From Polyodon spathula (lineage: Eukaryota > Chordata > Actinopteri > Acipenseriformes > Polyodontidae), in contig NC_054558.1 in NCBI RefSeq assembly GCF_017654505.1, positions 8,642,220 to 8,706,219 of the forward strand: 64,000 bases of DNA, given 5' to 3'. Numbering within the stretch: the stretch's first letter is position 1; each line of letters opens with the position of its first letter. Of the stretch, positions 12,571 through 26,778 are shown piece by piece. Below the pieces are notes generated by a model. It ran no database searches. It saw only the letters and a list, made by a program, of their open reading frames with translations, and had not been told where the DNA came from. The translations under genes were made by a program, and so were the position numbers.

Positions 12571-15500
12571 GAGCCTCTCAGCGCACCCCATGGGTTCAGA
12601 CCTCTTTGTTCCCAGAACAGGATGTTGCTGAAATAGCAAAGTGCCACAGTTGTCAGGGAGAGCGGAGCTGGCTGGAATGCATTCAACCTCAGTCGGGCTG
12701 CATGGTGCTATGACAAAGCGTGGCTTAACAACCCAGTAAGAGAGAAAGCATGTCACAGGAGCAGGCAGGAAGTGTTTGCTGAATCAGAAGCACAATGCTG
12801 GTATGCATTGTTATACGTGTCCCTTTGCATCCTCTACACCCGGGCTCAAGGATGTACTGAGCTGTGCAAAAAACATTCTGCAGATAACTCTGGAGTGAAT
12901 AGGTGCTTCTGCTGTTTCGTTTTCTTTGGTTTTCAGAATTCAATTCTGCAGTCTGTAGTAGAACACACAGTGTCCCAGTTTATTTTTTTTTGTTTTTTTT
13001 GTACAAATTAGATCCACGGAGATGCAGCATCTCCTTCCCCGGTGATGTCCCGTCCTCCTTCGCAGGAGCTGTGGGAATCTCAGCCAGGGAAAGGGGAATG
13101 TTTGTTCTGTTTAGAAATTGTGCCCGATAACCAGGGCGAAAACCCCTGAGCGAACACTACCCTGTGGCGTGTATTGAGATAGATGGGGAAGAGCTTTTGC
13201 AAGGGTGATTGCTAGGACTGGTGTCACAGGGAAGGCAGTGTCTGGGCGATCGGCGTTGCACTTGAACTTGCAAGACTGATTGCACGCCCTTCTGCAGTTG
13301 ACAGCAACATACCCCTGGATGGAACATGTGAGACTGTGCTCCCAGAAACCTGGCTCTACACTGGGTCTGAGGTGGCTGGCTCCTGGGATTATTAATATTG
13401 GCTTAGAGTATCTCAGCTGGTTTATTCAGTTAGGGGATGCCGTACATTTCCACCTGAACGCCTGGCCTCGATCATGCCAACAGACATTAATACTGAGGAC
13501 TGGAATAGCAGACAACATTGTGAATCTACAGATGGCTTCCTTCCTTGATGAAGCTCAGGAGTGTGGCTCTCGGTCTGTAATCTTGTTATGGTATCCGAGT
13601 ATGACATATTCCAGAATAGAAAATCGGTTTTTCAGATTGCACATTGCTGTCTAGAAATAGCTATTCCTTATGACTGAAATTCTACAAAATGCTTTTGTAG
13701 ACTTTTTTTTAACTATCCATGTCGGCCAAAGATATCCAACCTTTGAGCCCCAGCCATTTTTGACCTTGTCCTGTATTCGCATACATCGTCCTGCTTCTAA
13801 TTTCTGCACCAGTTTTTTGCCCAAATCTGAGCATTATTCACTGCCCAGTGAACAGCTCCCTGACTCCAGTAGAGCACGGTCTGAAACTGTACCAGTATAG
13901 CGTGGTGTTGAATTATACTGAGTGCAGCGAGAGAGGCAGGTACACACCATCAGGGATAATCAGTCTCTACGCCTCTCCTTCCCTCTCCCTGAATACTGAT
14001 CGAGTCGTGGAGAGGCCAGCGCAAACCGGTTACTGTGAGTGCACCCTGCTCCTGCTCTCTGTCTGTCTCTCTCTGCCAATGCTGCTCCTGCTTCTGTGCT
14101 TGTTATTCCTTCACTGAGCTCCCACAGTATCACAGTGACCGAGAAGGAGGACCCCCACTTTACCTGCCACCCCAGCCCGGTGGACTGATGCGGACAGAGG
14201 GGCAGCTGTTTTTGGATGGGGTCTCCCAAGTGGAGCATGAAGCCCAAGGCTCCGGCTCAGCAACTGGGAGACGCTTATTGCTTTTGAACTCGGTGCTGGG
14301 AGTGTTTGTGAGTATACCAGTGTGCTGTCACCCTGGAGCGAGGGAGCAAGCCAGCCTTGTGTAGCTGTACTCTACCAGTTTGTTGTTGTCGGGCTGGAAT
14401 TTTTTTTTTTAATCTGTTTTTTCTTTTGTTTTAAAAAAACAACTATGCAATGATGAAATACTAAAAAAAATCTAATAATTCAGTGAGGAACCTTTTTTTC
14501 TTTTTTGCGTGTCTTCTAGTTGAATTCATTTAGTTTCTTTTAGTATTTTTAAATGGAGCTCAATTGAGTTTTTTTTCTAGTTGTGGGTGAAGGATGTGAT
14601 TTTAAAACAGATATTACAGCAGTCGGACCATGCTGAGCTTCTTGAGTCAGTGCTACTGGTGGGGAGGTTGGACAGCTAGAGTGAAGTGATTACTGAGACC
14701 TGAGGTGCTCAATTAGATAAGACAGGCAGGGACGCGATGATGCATGGGCTGTGCCCTGTACTCTGTCTTGTCTCTGCAGGGCTGCAGTAGTTGGTGCTGA
14801 CCCCCTCTCTGACTCTAACACGACCCCCTCACGTTATCTTCACAACTGATGTCTTGCCTCTAGTGACATTTTAGGTGTCTTGATTTACGTTTCTTACAGT
14901 GTGCTCTTTGCTTGTTTTGTTTTTTTTCTTGTATAAGTCGCTGCTCTTTTACTGCACTTGTGCAGCCTCGTTGTTTGAGGGGTTGCTCGTTTTTATTTGG
15001 GATTAATCCCTGAGGACTCTGTGAATATGTATCCTGCGCACAGCTCTGGGCGATGCAGCTGCTCGCTCGCTACCAGCGGTCAGTGTTTGCCTTGTTGTGT
15101 GTATTGACCTGCGCCTTTCAGGAATCTCAGTGCAGTGCTTGCATTTTAATCTGGGGGAAGCACTAACTATTCAAGCACTGTCTTTACCTCTGCACATTGT
15201 GCAGCTATACTGAGGTGCCGCTCTCATGTGATTGTCTCAGATAAGACCCAGTTTTCCTCTGTGCTGTAATGATTTAAACTGATGCTATAATCACACTTTC
15301 TGTAATAATAATCGCCTGTCTTTCATGTCTTCCTTTTGCTCCTGAATTTAATGTATTTTCATTCCGCACGTCTCTTACACTGGGATAGATAACCTAAACG
15401 AAAGCACATTTTCAACACAGCTTCATAAGGGGAGGTTCGGGCCCATGCGTGCCTGCAGTGCTCCATCTCAAACCCTGGATTTTTGCAGTGAAGATGCCAT

Positions 15501-18500
15501 GTGCCTTTTGTCCCGAGAGGCTGCTATGATAAGCCGCTGGTGCTGGGTCCTGAGAAGAGCAGGGCTGTGCTGACTAGTCAAGCAAGGGATTGCCTCAGTC
15601 TTTTCATTCCAGTAGGAGTGTGTGTGCTGGAGCAAGTTTGTTTGGTTCGGTTTGTTTGGTTCCACGGGCCCGTTCTATTTAAAGTATCCAGACACGCCTT
15701 CATGTGGAGCAGGGCTAAAATTAGAAACGAAGGCACTTTGTGTTGCCCCTGGGGTGCAAGCTCTGAAAGTTGCCCTGTAACACGTTCTAGGTGCAAGGCC
15801 AGACCTGGACGTAAACAGCTTGCACAAGGGGGTCAGGAGCTCCTAGGGAATGCTGGTTCTGGTCTAAACAGGTGGATCGTGTTTCCATGCCAGGCGGCTC
15901 TAAGTTAACTGCAGGTCAGAATGCCGGGGAGAGGTCAGGGCAGAGCTAGTGAGTAAATGCACTGGCCAGGTCACCAGTAAAATGAGACTGCTTCTGCATC
16001 GCAGCTCAGCCATCAGCATAACATGTAAAAAGCACAGAGGGATTGGGGCAGTAATTTACTGTAGTACATTTCCATACTGGCACACATACAGTATGCTAAA
16101 CACACACACACACACAGAGCTAAATGCATACACAAGCACGCACACAGTATGCTAAACACACACACAGAGCTAAATGAATACACAAGCACACACACACAGA
16201 GCTAAATGCATACACAAGCACACACACACAGAGCTAAATGCATACACAAGCACACACACACAGAGCTAAATGCATACACAAGCACACACACACAGAGCTA
16301 AATGCATACACAAGCACACACACACAGAGCTAAATGCATACACAAGCACACACACACAGAGCTAAATGCATACACAAGCACACACACACAGAGCTAAATG
16401 CATACACAAGCACACACACACAGAGCTAAATGCATACACAAGCACACACACACAGAGCTAAATGCATACACAAGCACACACACACAGAGCTAAATGCATA
16501 CACAAGCACACACACACAGAGCTAAATGCATACACAAGCACACACACACAGAGTTAAATGCATACACAAGCACACACACACAGAGCTAAATGCATACACA
16601 AGCACACACACACAGAGCTAAATGCATACACAAGCACACACACACAGAGCTAAATGCATACACAAGCACACACACACAGAGTTAAATGCATACACAAGCA
16701 CACACACACAGAGCTAAATGCATACACAAGCACACACACACAGAGCTAAATGCATACACAAGCACACACACACAGAGCTAAATGCATACACAAGCACACA
16801 CACACACAGAGCTAAATGCATACACAAGCACACGCACACAGAGCTAAATGCATACACAAGCACACACACACAGAGCTAAATGCATACACAAGCACACACA
16901 CACAGAGCTAAATGCATACACAAGCACACACACACAGAGCTAAATGCATACACAAGCACACACACACAGAGCTAAATGCATACACAAGCACACACACACA
17001 CAGAGCTAAATGCATACACAAGCACACACACACAGAGCTAAATGCATACACAAGCACACACACACAGAGCTAAATGCATACACAAGCACACACACACAGA
17101 GCTAAATGCATACACAAGCACACACACACAGAGCTAAATGCATACACAAGCACACACACACAGAGCTAAATGCATACACAAGCACACACACACAGAGCTA
17201 AATGCATACACAAGCACACACACACAGAGCTAAATGCATACACAAGCACACACACACAGAGCTAAATGCATACACAAGCACACACACACAGAGCTAAATG
17301 CATACACAAGCACACACACACAGAGCTAAATGCATACACAAGCACACACACACAGAGCTAAATGCATACACAAGCACACACACACAGAGTTAAATGCATA
17401 CACAAGCACACACACACAGAGCTAAATGCATACACAAGCACACACACACAGAGCTAAATGCATACACAAGCACACACACACAGAGATAAATGCATACACA
17501 AGCACACACACACAGAGCTAAATGCATACACAAGCACACACACACAGAGCTAAATGCATACACAAGCACACACACACAGAGATAAATGCATACACAAGCA
17601 CACACACACAGAGATAAATACATACACAAGCACACACACACAGAGCTAAATGCATACACAAGCACACACACACAGAGCTAAATGCATACACAAGCACACA
17701 CACACAGAGCTAAATGCATACACAAGCACACACACACAGAGCTAAATGCATACACAAGCACACACACACACAGAGCTAAATGCATACACAAGCACACACA
17801 CACAGAGCAATAAATGCATACACAAGCACACACACACACAGCTAAATGCATACACAAGCACACACACACATAGCTAAATGCATACACAAGCACACACACA
17901 CAGAGCTAAATGCATACACAAGCACACACACACAGAGCTAAATGCATACACAAGCACACACACACAGAGCTAAATGCATACACAAGCACACACACACACA
18001 GAGCTAAATGCATACACAAGCACACACACACAGAGCTAAATGCATACACAAGCACATGCATGCACACACACACACACACACAGAGCTAAATGCATACACA
18101 AGCACACACACACACAGAGCTAAATGCATACACAAGCACACACACACAGAGCTAAATGCATACACAAGCACACACACACAGAGTTAAATGCATACACAAG
18201 CACACACACACACAGAGCTAAATGCATACACAAGCACACACACACACAGAGCTAAATGCATACACAAGCACACACACACAGAGCTAAATGCATACACAAG
18301 CACACACACACAGAGCTAAATGCATACACAAGCACACACACACAGAGCTAAATGCATACACAAGCACACATACAGCTCTGGCCAAGCTTTTTGCATCACC
18401 CGATAGAATTAACAAATGTTGCTTCATAAAGTCTAATAAAACATTCTGAATAGTGTTACGTTAACATTTGTACATTTCCATATACTTAATGAAATTCAGC

Positions 18501-21500
18501 AGTTTGTTTGATTGCATAATGTTGAATAAAAGATCTACATTTTTTTGTAATTGTCACAATCCTAAAATACCAGACCTGTGATGCAAAACTTTTGGCCATA
18601 ACTATGCACCCTACAGACCTGGATATAAAAGACACAGATCTGTGCACACAAACACATAGCAAATGCACAAAATATCCATCCAGATTTAATAAAAAAAACA
18701 TCAGGCAGTTAAAATAAACGCAGCCGTTATTGAATATATGCAATGTACTCTAGGTATTTGACTGTAGTAGTGATGGCTACTGTATGTTGAATAGCATTAG
18801 AAAAATGACAGATCTCCACATATTGCATGTTCCGCTGGGGTTTCCATGCATTTTTTTTGCGTTTGGTTGGTTGGTTTGTTTGTAATACAGGCATCCATCT
18901 TCTGTATAGGAATATAGTCACATATGATCATATAAGTTAAACCTCTAAAAAAAAGAAAAAACAAACATAATAAATGCACCGGCGGTCATGCGCGCGCGCA
19001 CACACAAGCACACACTCATTCACTGCATAATCCTCTCTCTCGCTCGCTGGCTGGCTGACACACAGGACTGCGTCTTTGTTATGGTAATGCGTCGGGAGTG
19101 TGATGGGGGCTGGCAGCCCATGGGGAGAGCACTGTTAGCCGTGTTCAATGAGAGTGAAGGAGGGGGCCGCTGTGAACCAAGACAATGCATTCAGGTCAGG
19201 CAGGGAGCGCAGCAGCACCCAGGTGCATTAAAGGCACAGTAGCAGCAGCAGCGCCTCCTCAGCACAGTGTTTCAGCAGGATCAGTGCGAGGGCACAAACT
19301 GGGTGCTGTCCTTATTTCAGGAGTGTTTCAGCAGGATCGCTGCGAGGGCACAAACTGGGTGCTGTCCTTATTCCAGGGCATGCCTAGTCAATTCAAGGAG
19401 GCCACGCTGCAATCAAATCCTTGGTCCATTGACTTCAATGTTAACAGACCTTCAATATCAAGGCCACATTTTGTTGGTCCCCTGACTGGTTGCACTGTAC
19501 TTTATTATCAGATATATGTCACTCATATTAAACCTGTTTAATTTCCTACTGCTCTATCAATTCTGTTGTTCTTCAGCACTTTCTAACTGTTAAATCAAAA
19601 GGTGTTTCAGAAAAGAAATATCTATTGCGCTGTTCACCGAAGCCTGTGCAACAGTGATATGCTTCCCCACCTCACTTCCTCTTTGAGGATTCTTCCCAGA
19701 TGCCGTTTATTGCTGGGATAGTTGGCATGCATGGCTGATAATGATCTAATAGTAGGAAAAGGTGGATGACTCAATCTCTTTAAGCGTTGCTTGCTAGTAG
19801 TTCAGTATGTAGCTGTGAACAGGTGCAATTCAAACCCAGTAGTAGATGCAAAGCAGTGTCCAGGATTACGTCACCCTCACTAATATCCATCACCTCATTC
19901 CATTCTGACCATGACGTCTGTGGGTTATTGTCCTTGGCTTAGTGGTGAATATTGAGTTGCGGCTCTGAAATCAGTCAGCATGGTGTGCTGAGGGGAACGG
20001 GGGTGTTAATGGTTCTCACACCCTTCTCGATAGAAACAGGCACATGATCATCTTGACGGAAAAAGAAAGTAGGTTATAAAGAACACCTCGCAGCAGTGTG
20101 TGAAGGTGTGACTGTACAGAACCAAAACTCTGAGAGAGCTGCAGCTCAGTACCCCACACTCACAAACCCATGCCTCTCACAGCCAGGACTGACGTGTGTC
20201 CATACAGTTATCATCCAGACTCACCTCTCTGAAACACTGTGAGATGACCTTGAAGAAAGCAGACAAACCCCAGGCTGTAGCCCATGTCTTAATAAGCGTG
20301 ATGTGAAGCACATGGCTGTGTAATGAGAAGCAATGCTGCGTGGAGCACAGAGAGAGGGGAGGGGGGCTAGTCATTGCTATGCAGATTAACGCTGAGCGAG
20401 CGTGATTTAGAGGAGGGCATCGGCAGTGGATTAAAAAGCTGTCTGCCTCTTCTAATGAGGCGAAGGAGAGCGGGGGAGGAAGAAACCACGCCAACACGCC
20501 ACTGCCCAGAGCGGAGCGCAGTGGGGGTACAGTGCAGGGCAGGGTGACCGAAGGGAAGTGCAGGCTATTGATTCCAAAAACTGGGCTGGATTCCAAAAAA
20601 AGGGGGCTATCGATTAAAAAATGGGGCCAGTTTCAGACTGCAAACTAGAGTTGGTAAGCACACAACACATTACAAACGAACACTGTATACATCGACAACT
20701 AGAAGGGAAGATCAAAAACATGCTTTTAAAAAAACTAGGAGCATTTAGTATTAGCACCCCAAATATAAACCTAGCATGGAGGGGAGGGACAGAGATCTGC
20801 CTGCCCGCCTGCCCGCCTGCGCACCTGCCTGCCTGTCTGCCTGTCTCTAAACACAGTAGCAGCTCAGGGTTTCTCTGAAAATCCTGTGAGGTTTCCTCAC
20901 GGACATCAGTGAGATTTCAGGAATGCTGACAGGTCAATATTTTTAACACCACTCTTTGGATTTTGTTGCCTCATCTGCATAGAAATAGGATTCCACTGTC
21001 CTTTCAATAGCATCCAGTGAATTACTCATCCAGGCTTAGTTGTCCCTTCAGTGTTAGTGAATAACAAATAGGCTTGATGAGACGGTTTTATAAGGAGAGG
21101 TTAGAAGTGATAGAGCACAGGGTGTCATCTTGAATTAATCATTTCAAACACAAGTCTGTGTTGTTTACAAGAACTCCACTGTGTAAACAAGATGGAAAGA
21201 TTTTAAGCAAGGACTTATTTGTGGTCATTAACATTTTGTCAAAGGTGCATTCTCCCTTCCCCTTCGAAAGATTTCATAGCTGGAGTTGGAGATCAGAACC
21301 CTGAACTTCTGGCCTGTGGGTGTGATGCAAGATTATTTTTTAAGCATGGATTGATAATTGAATACATGCCTGTGCCATACTCCAGGTGTAAACTACTGCT
21401 TTTCATGCAACCAGCATAGTGTGCTGTATTGTGGAAACATCGAATGTTACAAATAGCTGTCGCTGTTATATATAGATTTATAAGGTAGTGCTGTGGTTTA

Positions 21501-22064
21501 ACCAATTTTCCATCCCCTTGCAAGACCCAGGGCTTCCCTGCTGGAGCGTGACGAGGCTGGCTGCGCATTGCTCTGCTCGGTGGAATAGTCTTGTCTTTCA
21601 CAGCATGAGAACGTGCAAGATTGCATATTTAAATAGCACAGCGCTCTGGGGAGATAGGGAAGAGATATGCAGCCTCTTATCAGAGCCTGTACAGAGCTGG
21701 GGTGAGGGAATATAGAGAGAAGAGGAGAGGGGTGGAGGGAGAGAGAGGAGATTAGGATTAAACAGAGAGAGAGAGAGTTTGAAAAACAGCAGTAGGAATG
21801 GAAGGGATATAGAGGAGGGGGGCTGAGAAATAAAAAGGAAGAGCAGGAGCCGGTGACCTCCCTCCCGGTTGCTCCCTCCACGCGGTTCATGCTTTCCTGC
21901 ACCAGCGACCGCACGTCTCACTGTGGGCAGACAATACACTGACAGCCCTGCCTTCATCTTTTTAATTTGGGGGAGGGTTATATATATTAGATGTTTAAGT
22001 ACTGGTGCAGCTAAAGTGGGGGACCATCTCTCTCTCCCTCTCTCTCAGAGCTGACTCCCACTTG

Positions 22065-22121
<57 letters not shown>

Positions 22122-22140
22122 TCTCAGAGCTGATTCCTGC

Positions 22141-22201
<61 letters not shown>

Positions 22202-23023
22202 CCCTCCCCCCCCCCCCTTCCCTCCCCAAACAAATATGCCAATTAGAGATTTTGTTCCTTTTGTTGTTTGCTGTTTCATCAGCAGGAGCTTTTTAGGAAG
22301 AGATTCCCCGGGGCCTTCACAAACCGCTGGGACGCTGCACCACACTGTACCTCCAGTACCTCCGTGGCGTTGCTCTGCGTTTGGGGAGCTTGTGACGTGA
22401 GCAGTTTGAGAGGCTCTCAGTAGCAGCCTGCTCTCTCGTCCCCCACCGTCCCCCTCCCCCTCTCCCTCTCAGCTCCGTGCTTCAAGACACATCAAAAATA
22501 ATAAGAGAGCACAGGTCACTGAGTTTGCAGTCTGCCGCTGCGTGAAGCAGGAGAGACACGAGACACAGAAGGGGGAGAGAGAGAGCGAGAGACACAGAGG
22601 CAGAGAGAGAGACAGGCTGTGGGTAGTCAGTGTTCCAGCTCTGTCTCTCCTGAACATCCAGATTCAGCCAGTGTTCAGCGCTGACCGACAGAGCCACGGG
22701 AGGCAGGAGGTTTATCCAGCCTGGCTCTGGGCTGTCGAGAGGGGAATGGGATTGACGTGCAGACCTGGAGGACAGAGCGAAAGCTTCAGCCAGGGATAAA
22801 ACAGTATGGTAACGTTAACGTGTCGATCTTACACGGCTTTGCTGCCTGCGCATTGCATTTCATCTTATTGCATTGTATTTCATCTAGTTTGCATTGCATT
22901 TCATGTATCTATTGATTCACTTATTCATTAATTTGTTTTATTTTGCAAGCACCTGTGTTCATATCAGTGCAAGGAACTAAATATAGCACTGATGAGATAC
23001 TCCTGTGTTTTTCAGGGCATCAT

Positions 23024-23058
<35 letters not shown>

Positions 23059-26000
23059 TTTATGGTTGACCAGACAGACACAATCCGCAGCATGCTGAAC
23101 ATTGGTTTGAGGTAGTGGGAGAGACTGTGGCTGCAGACTGCCGTTGTTGTTTTGTTCATAGCTGGAATGCTAGGGGTTTGCATCTCCCGATCAGTTCTTT
23201 GCAATGTAATCATTCTTCTAATTCTTTAAAATGCTGTTTACAGGGCTGCTCCGCTGAGATGCAGCTCCGTCTTATCACACAAAGGGTTTTTTTTTTTTTT
23301 TTTTTTTTTGGTTGCTGTATTAATAAAACAATTATTATGGGGTGTGTTTTAGTGAAACAGTGGTGGAGCTCAATACCGCCACCCAAAACGCTACATTAAA
23401 TGCAGGGTCGATCTAGTGCCTTATTAGTGTCTAGTGTCTTATTCAAGAGCAGGCTGCAACTACCACTATTGCAAGCCTTCTGCATTTTAATTGTAGTATT
23501 TTTATTTAGACGAGATTGCAGTGCCACTGTAAACACACGATTAAGAGATATCCAACAGCCTCAAATGTAATCTAAAAATAGATGCTAGTTGTAATGGGGG
23601 GGTGGGGGGGGGTTAGAGGTCCCTCTCAATTTCCAGGCCAGACCAGCGATGAAGAGCAGCAATAGAATCTCTGGTACCACACTGTCTTATTTACTTTATT
23701 AGCTAACCAAAATATTGAAAGCATGCTAAAAGCAGGAATCTGTAATAATGTTAATAAAGCTAATAGGAGAGGTTAACAAATGGATTGTGAAGCGTTGGTT
23801 TGTAAAGTGCTCCTTTAAGCAGGCAGGTTTGTATTATTGGGGTTAGAGACAGACACAGGATCTTTCAGCCGCCGGCTCTGTGTGCTGCTGTCTGATGCAC
23901 TCTGCGCTGGGGCTGCAGTAAGGAGGAGCGGGGGAGTGCTTGTCGGAGCGCTTCTCTCTCTATCTGCCTGGTTCTCATTCTTTCTGTCCTTCTGTGCTTT
24001 ACACTTCACTTCCAGTTTAAAGACATGCTTTATGTCTGTCTTCCTGTTCGACGATGATGCGCATTCCCTGGACCCTCCCATCATAGCAAAGATGTAGAGC
24101 GTGTGTGTTTAAGTGCTCTCCAAGACCTTGTGTAGTACTTGTACTGCGCCGCCAGCCCTTGTTTTTAACTCAACAGCACACGCAGAAAACAAATAGCGTC
24201 CTCCTGTATTGCTGTATTGACTCGTCTTTTAGTAGATGAAGGCTTGGTATTTTCTATCAAAACTCCATTCAAATCAAGTCGGGTGGTTGAAAGTCAGATC
24301 CTCAGGTGTCATAAGACTCCCATTGCATAGCAGTCTGATTCATTCCTGATTTTACTATGAGTTTAACAGAACACACCTGAGCTTATTACCTGTACACTGT
24401 GGATAGTGAAACTGGTAGTAAAACATGGAAAGGGGGAAACTGCTGTGCAATGGGAGTCAAGTTTCCACCCCTGTATAAGATTTTTTGATGCTTTACCATG
24501 CTTTTACCTTGGTTCACAACTCCAAGTGAGAGAACGCCTCTGAGCTGGTACAGGGCATGCCAAAGACTGGACTGTCTTGAGTGTACAGTGTTCTGAGTAG
24601 TGCACGCTGCACACAGTGTTTAGTTGTGGTTATATTCTGCGTATGCTTTTACTACATGAGATGTTTGTTTGAAATAAAAGTGCATTCGGCTACACCTTCA
24701 TCCACTGGACCTGGGCCCCATCACCTTTACAAAGGCTCCGGCGCTTTGGGGATGGGTCCCTTCTTTGTGTTATTAACCCATTGTTGTATTAAAAATGGCA
24801 AGACATAGTGTGAGGCAACATATTTCTGCCTGGCAGGCGTCAAGTGCAGCTGCGAACCAGACTTGATAACCGCACGCAGTCTCTCAGTCTCGTCCTTGCT
24901 GGTTCACCAGCTAGGGCAGTGCAACTTAAACATTTTGTCAGTGCGGTGCTCAGGATCATTCTGTTCTGCAGTACATTCAATACCTTCACCGAGGTGCTCT
25001 CTCTCTCTCTCTTTCTCTGATTTATTCCTAACCCCACCCCTTCAAGCAAACCTGTCTGTCTCTCCTCATTATGTAATGCTTAGTCCCTCCCATCAGCGCA
25101 ATCAAAAATGCCAACTGCAGCTGCAGACCCAGCTTGGCAAAACACTTCTGTACAGGCCTGCTTCACTTCACTGCACACACATGCACAGATGCACACACGC
25201 ACAGATACACACACACACAATCACACCTGAGACTCAAAGCACCAATGTTTACCACCATAATATACCACATCCGTTTTTCATTAACAATCAGTACAGTAGC
25301 AATAGCCATGCAGTTGACATGCTGCCTGTCCATACACAAATAGTGCATTAAAACAGCTAATATCATTTGTGGACTGTGCAGTCAGTTGAGATCCTGATGC
25401 AGACAGACAGACACCCACGCAAGCATCTACTGCAGCCCTCGGCAGCTGCTCTTGTCCTGCTCTGAACTGGCCAGTAATCCCCTTTCTTCATATTCCTCCA
25501 GTACTGTTAAATACTCTTCTCGTCAGACCGCTTCCTCATTCTTTTCCATCCTTCTCTCTGTTTCAAAAGGTTTATTGGCATGACAAAAGATTATTCATGT
25601 TTTGTTGAAGAATTATAGTCAAGTAGAACAGGAACTCAGCAAGTTAAAAACATGCATGTTATTCTATATATTATACTTAATACAACAGTGTATCTCAGGC
25701 TGTGACAGGCAGCCTAACACGAGAACACTCCTGATTATCAGGTCCTACTCAAGTGGAACCCCTAGACCCTGTACAGCTAGTTCCTGTGAGAAAGCTCAGT
25801 CCAGTAGTCAGATTTGTGGAGGCGTGGCTCTGTGCCTGCCTCGTCTGTCTGTCTTTTTTCTCAACAGCAGCCTGTCCAACGTGTTTGACTGCCGCAGGAC
25901 TTTAGATAAATAGTTGCTTTTTTTTAAAAAACTAAAACTAAAATCCATTTAAAAATATCCGCAAGGATATCCACAGGCCTGGACAACCTTTCATCTCTTA

Positions 26001-26716
26001 AGTTCCTGTTTAAGTTTCTTTACCTTTCTTCTCATTACTGAAAACTGAAACATTTGCAGGTCTTTCTATAGAGAGACAATCGTTTTTACATTTCCAGGAA
26101 ACCAGTTTTTCACGTTTAACGTTCCCAAAATAAGGTGAAACTGAAGTGCTGTTTTGTGATAACAGTATTAGTAACGGTAATATTGGATAGATGTGAAGGT
26201 GAATGTCCAATACTGCAAGCAGGCAGGGCCAGCCTGAGTGTGCTGAGCGAGAATGCCTCAGCTGTGATGTCAAGCTCTTCCACTCACAGGGTCATAAGGG
26301 CACTGTTGCTTTTCTGCTTTTTCAGTCGTGACTCAGGCTTCCTCTCCCTTGTATTGTCAGCGCTCTGCTTTTCGTAGATTACACTGAGGAAGAATTTACA
26401 GTGCGAGAAACGCATTTCCTGCTGCTGCTCAAGACGGAAGGTTGTGTAGAGCGCAGTGCCCGCAGTGCAGGGTTAGTGTAGCAGTGCTAGAGCACTTATA
26501 GAATACCAGGCTGGGCTGGGCTGGGCTGGGTGTTCTTTGTGTGAGCAGGACGCTGGCAGATGAGGAGGAATGATGCCTCTCCACGTAGCCCCAATAGAAC
26601 GGTAAATACATGCTTTTTCATGGGTTTCTTTTCCCCAGCAATCTTCTTTCCACCTTTTCTTTGATCTTTTACTTTGAATCCCTTTACTACATTCAATTTG
26701 TCTTACTCCATACTGT

Positions 26717-26778
<62 letters not shown>

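Noticed and set aside
12504..12756. His/Thr- or Val/Cys-repeat open frames at CA/TG tracts (also near 26700, 33900 and 44100)
   Set aside because: Direct translations of dinucleotide repeats.
16013..17899. Minus-strand Cys/Val-rich open frames in the 32-bp array
   Set aside because: Same cause: three 32-bp units make an uninterrupted 32-codon period; no independent coding evidence.
20177..20596. 139-codon minus-strand open frame
   Set aside because: No recognisable motif, no splice context, composition like surrounding intron; consistent with chance.
22360..22800. Possible internal promoter or alternative first exon of TMCC2 (slightly CpG-richer, TGACGTGA motif)
   Set aside because: CpG content is modest, no in-frame start spliced to exon B could be shown, and the area is dominated by simple repeats.
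24863..25351. 162-codon plus-strand open frame in intron 1
   Set aside because: Ser/His/Thr-rich, includes a CA-rich stretch, no family resemblance and no splice support.
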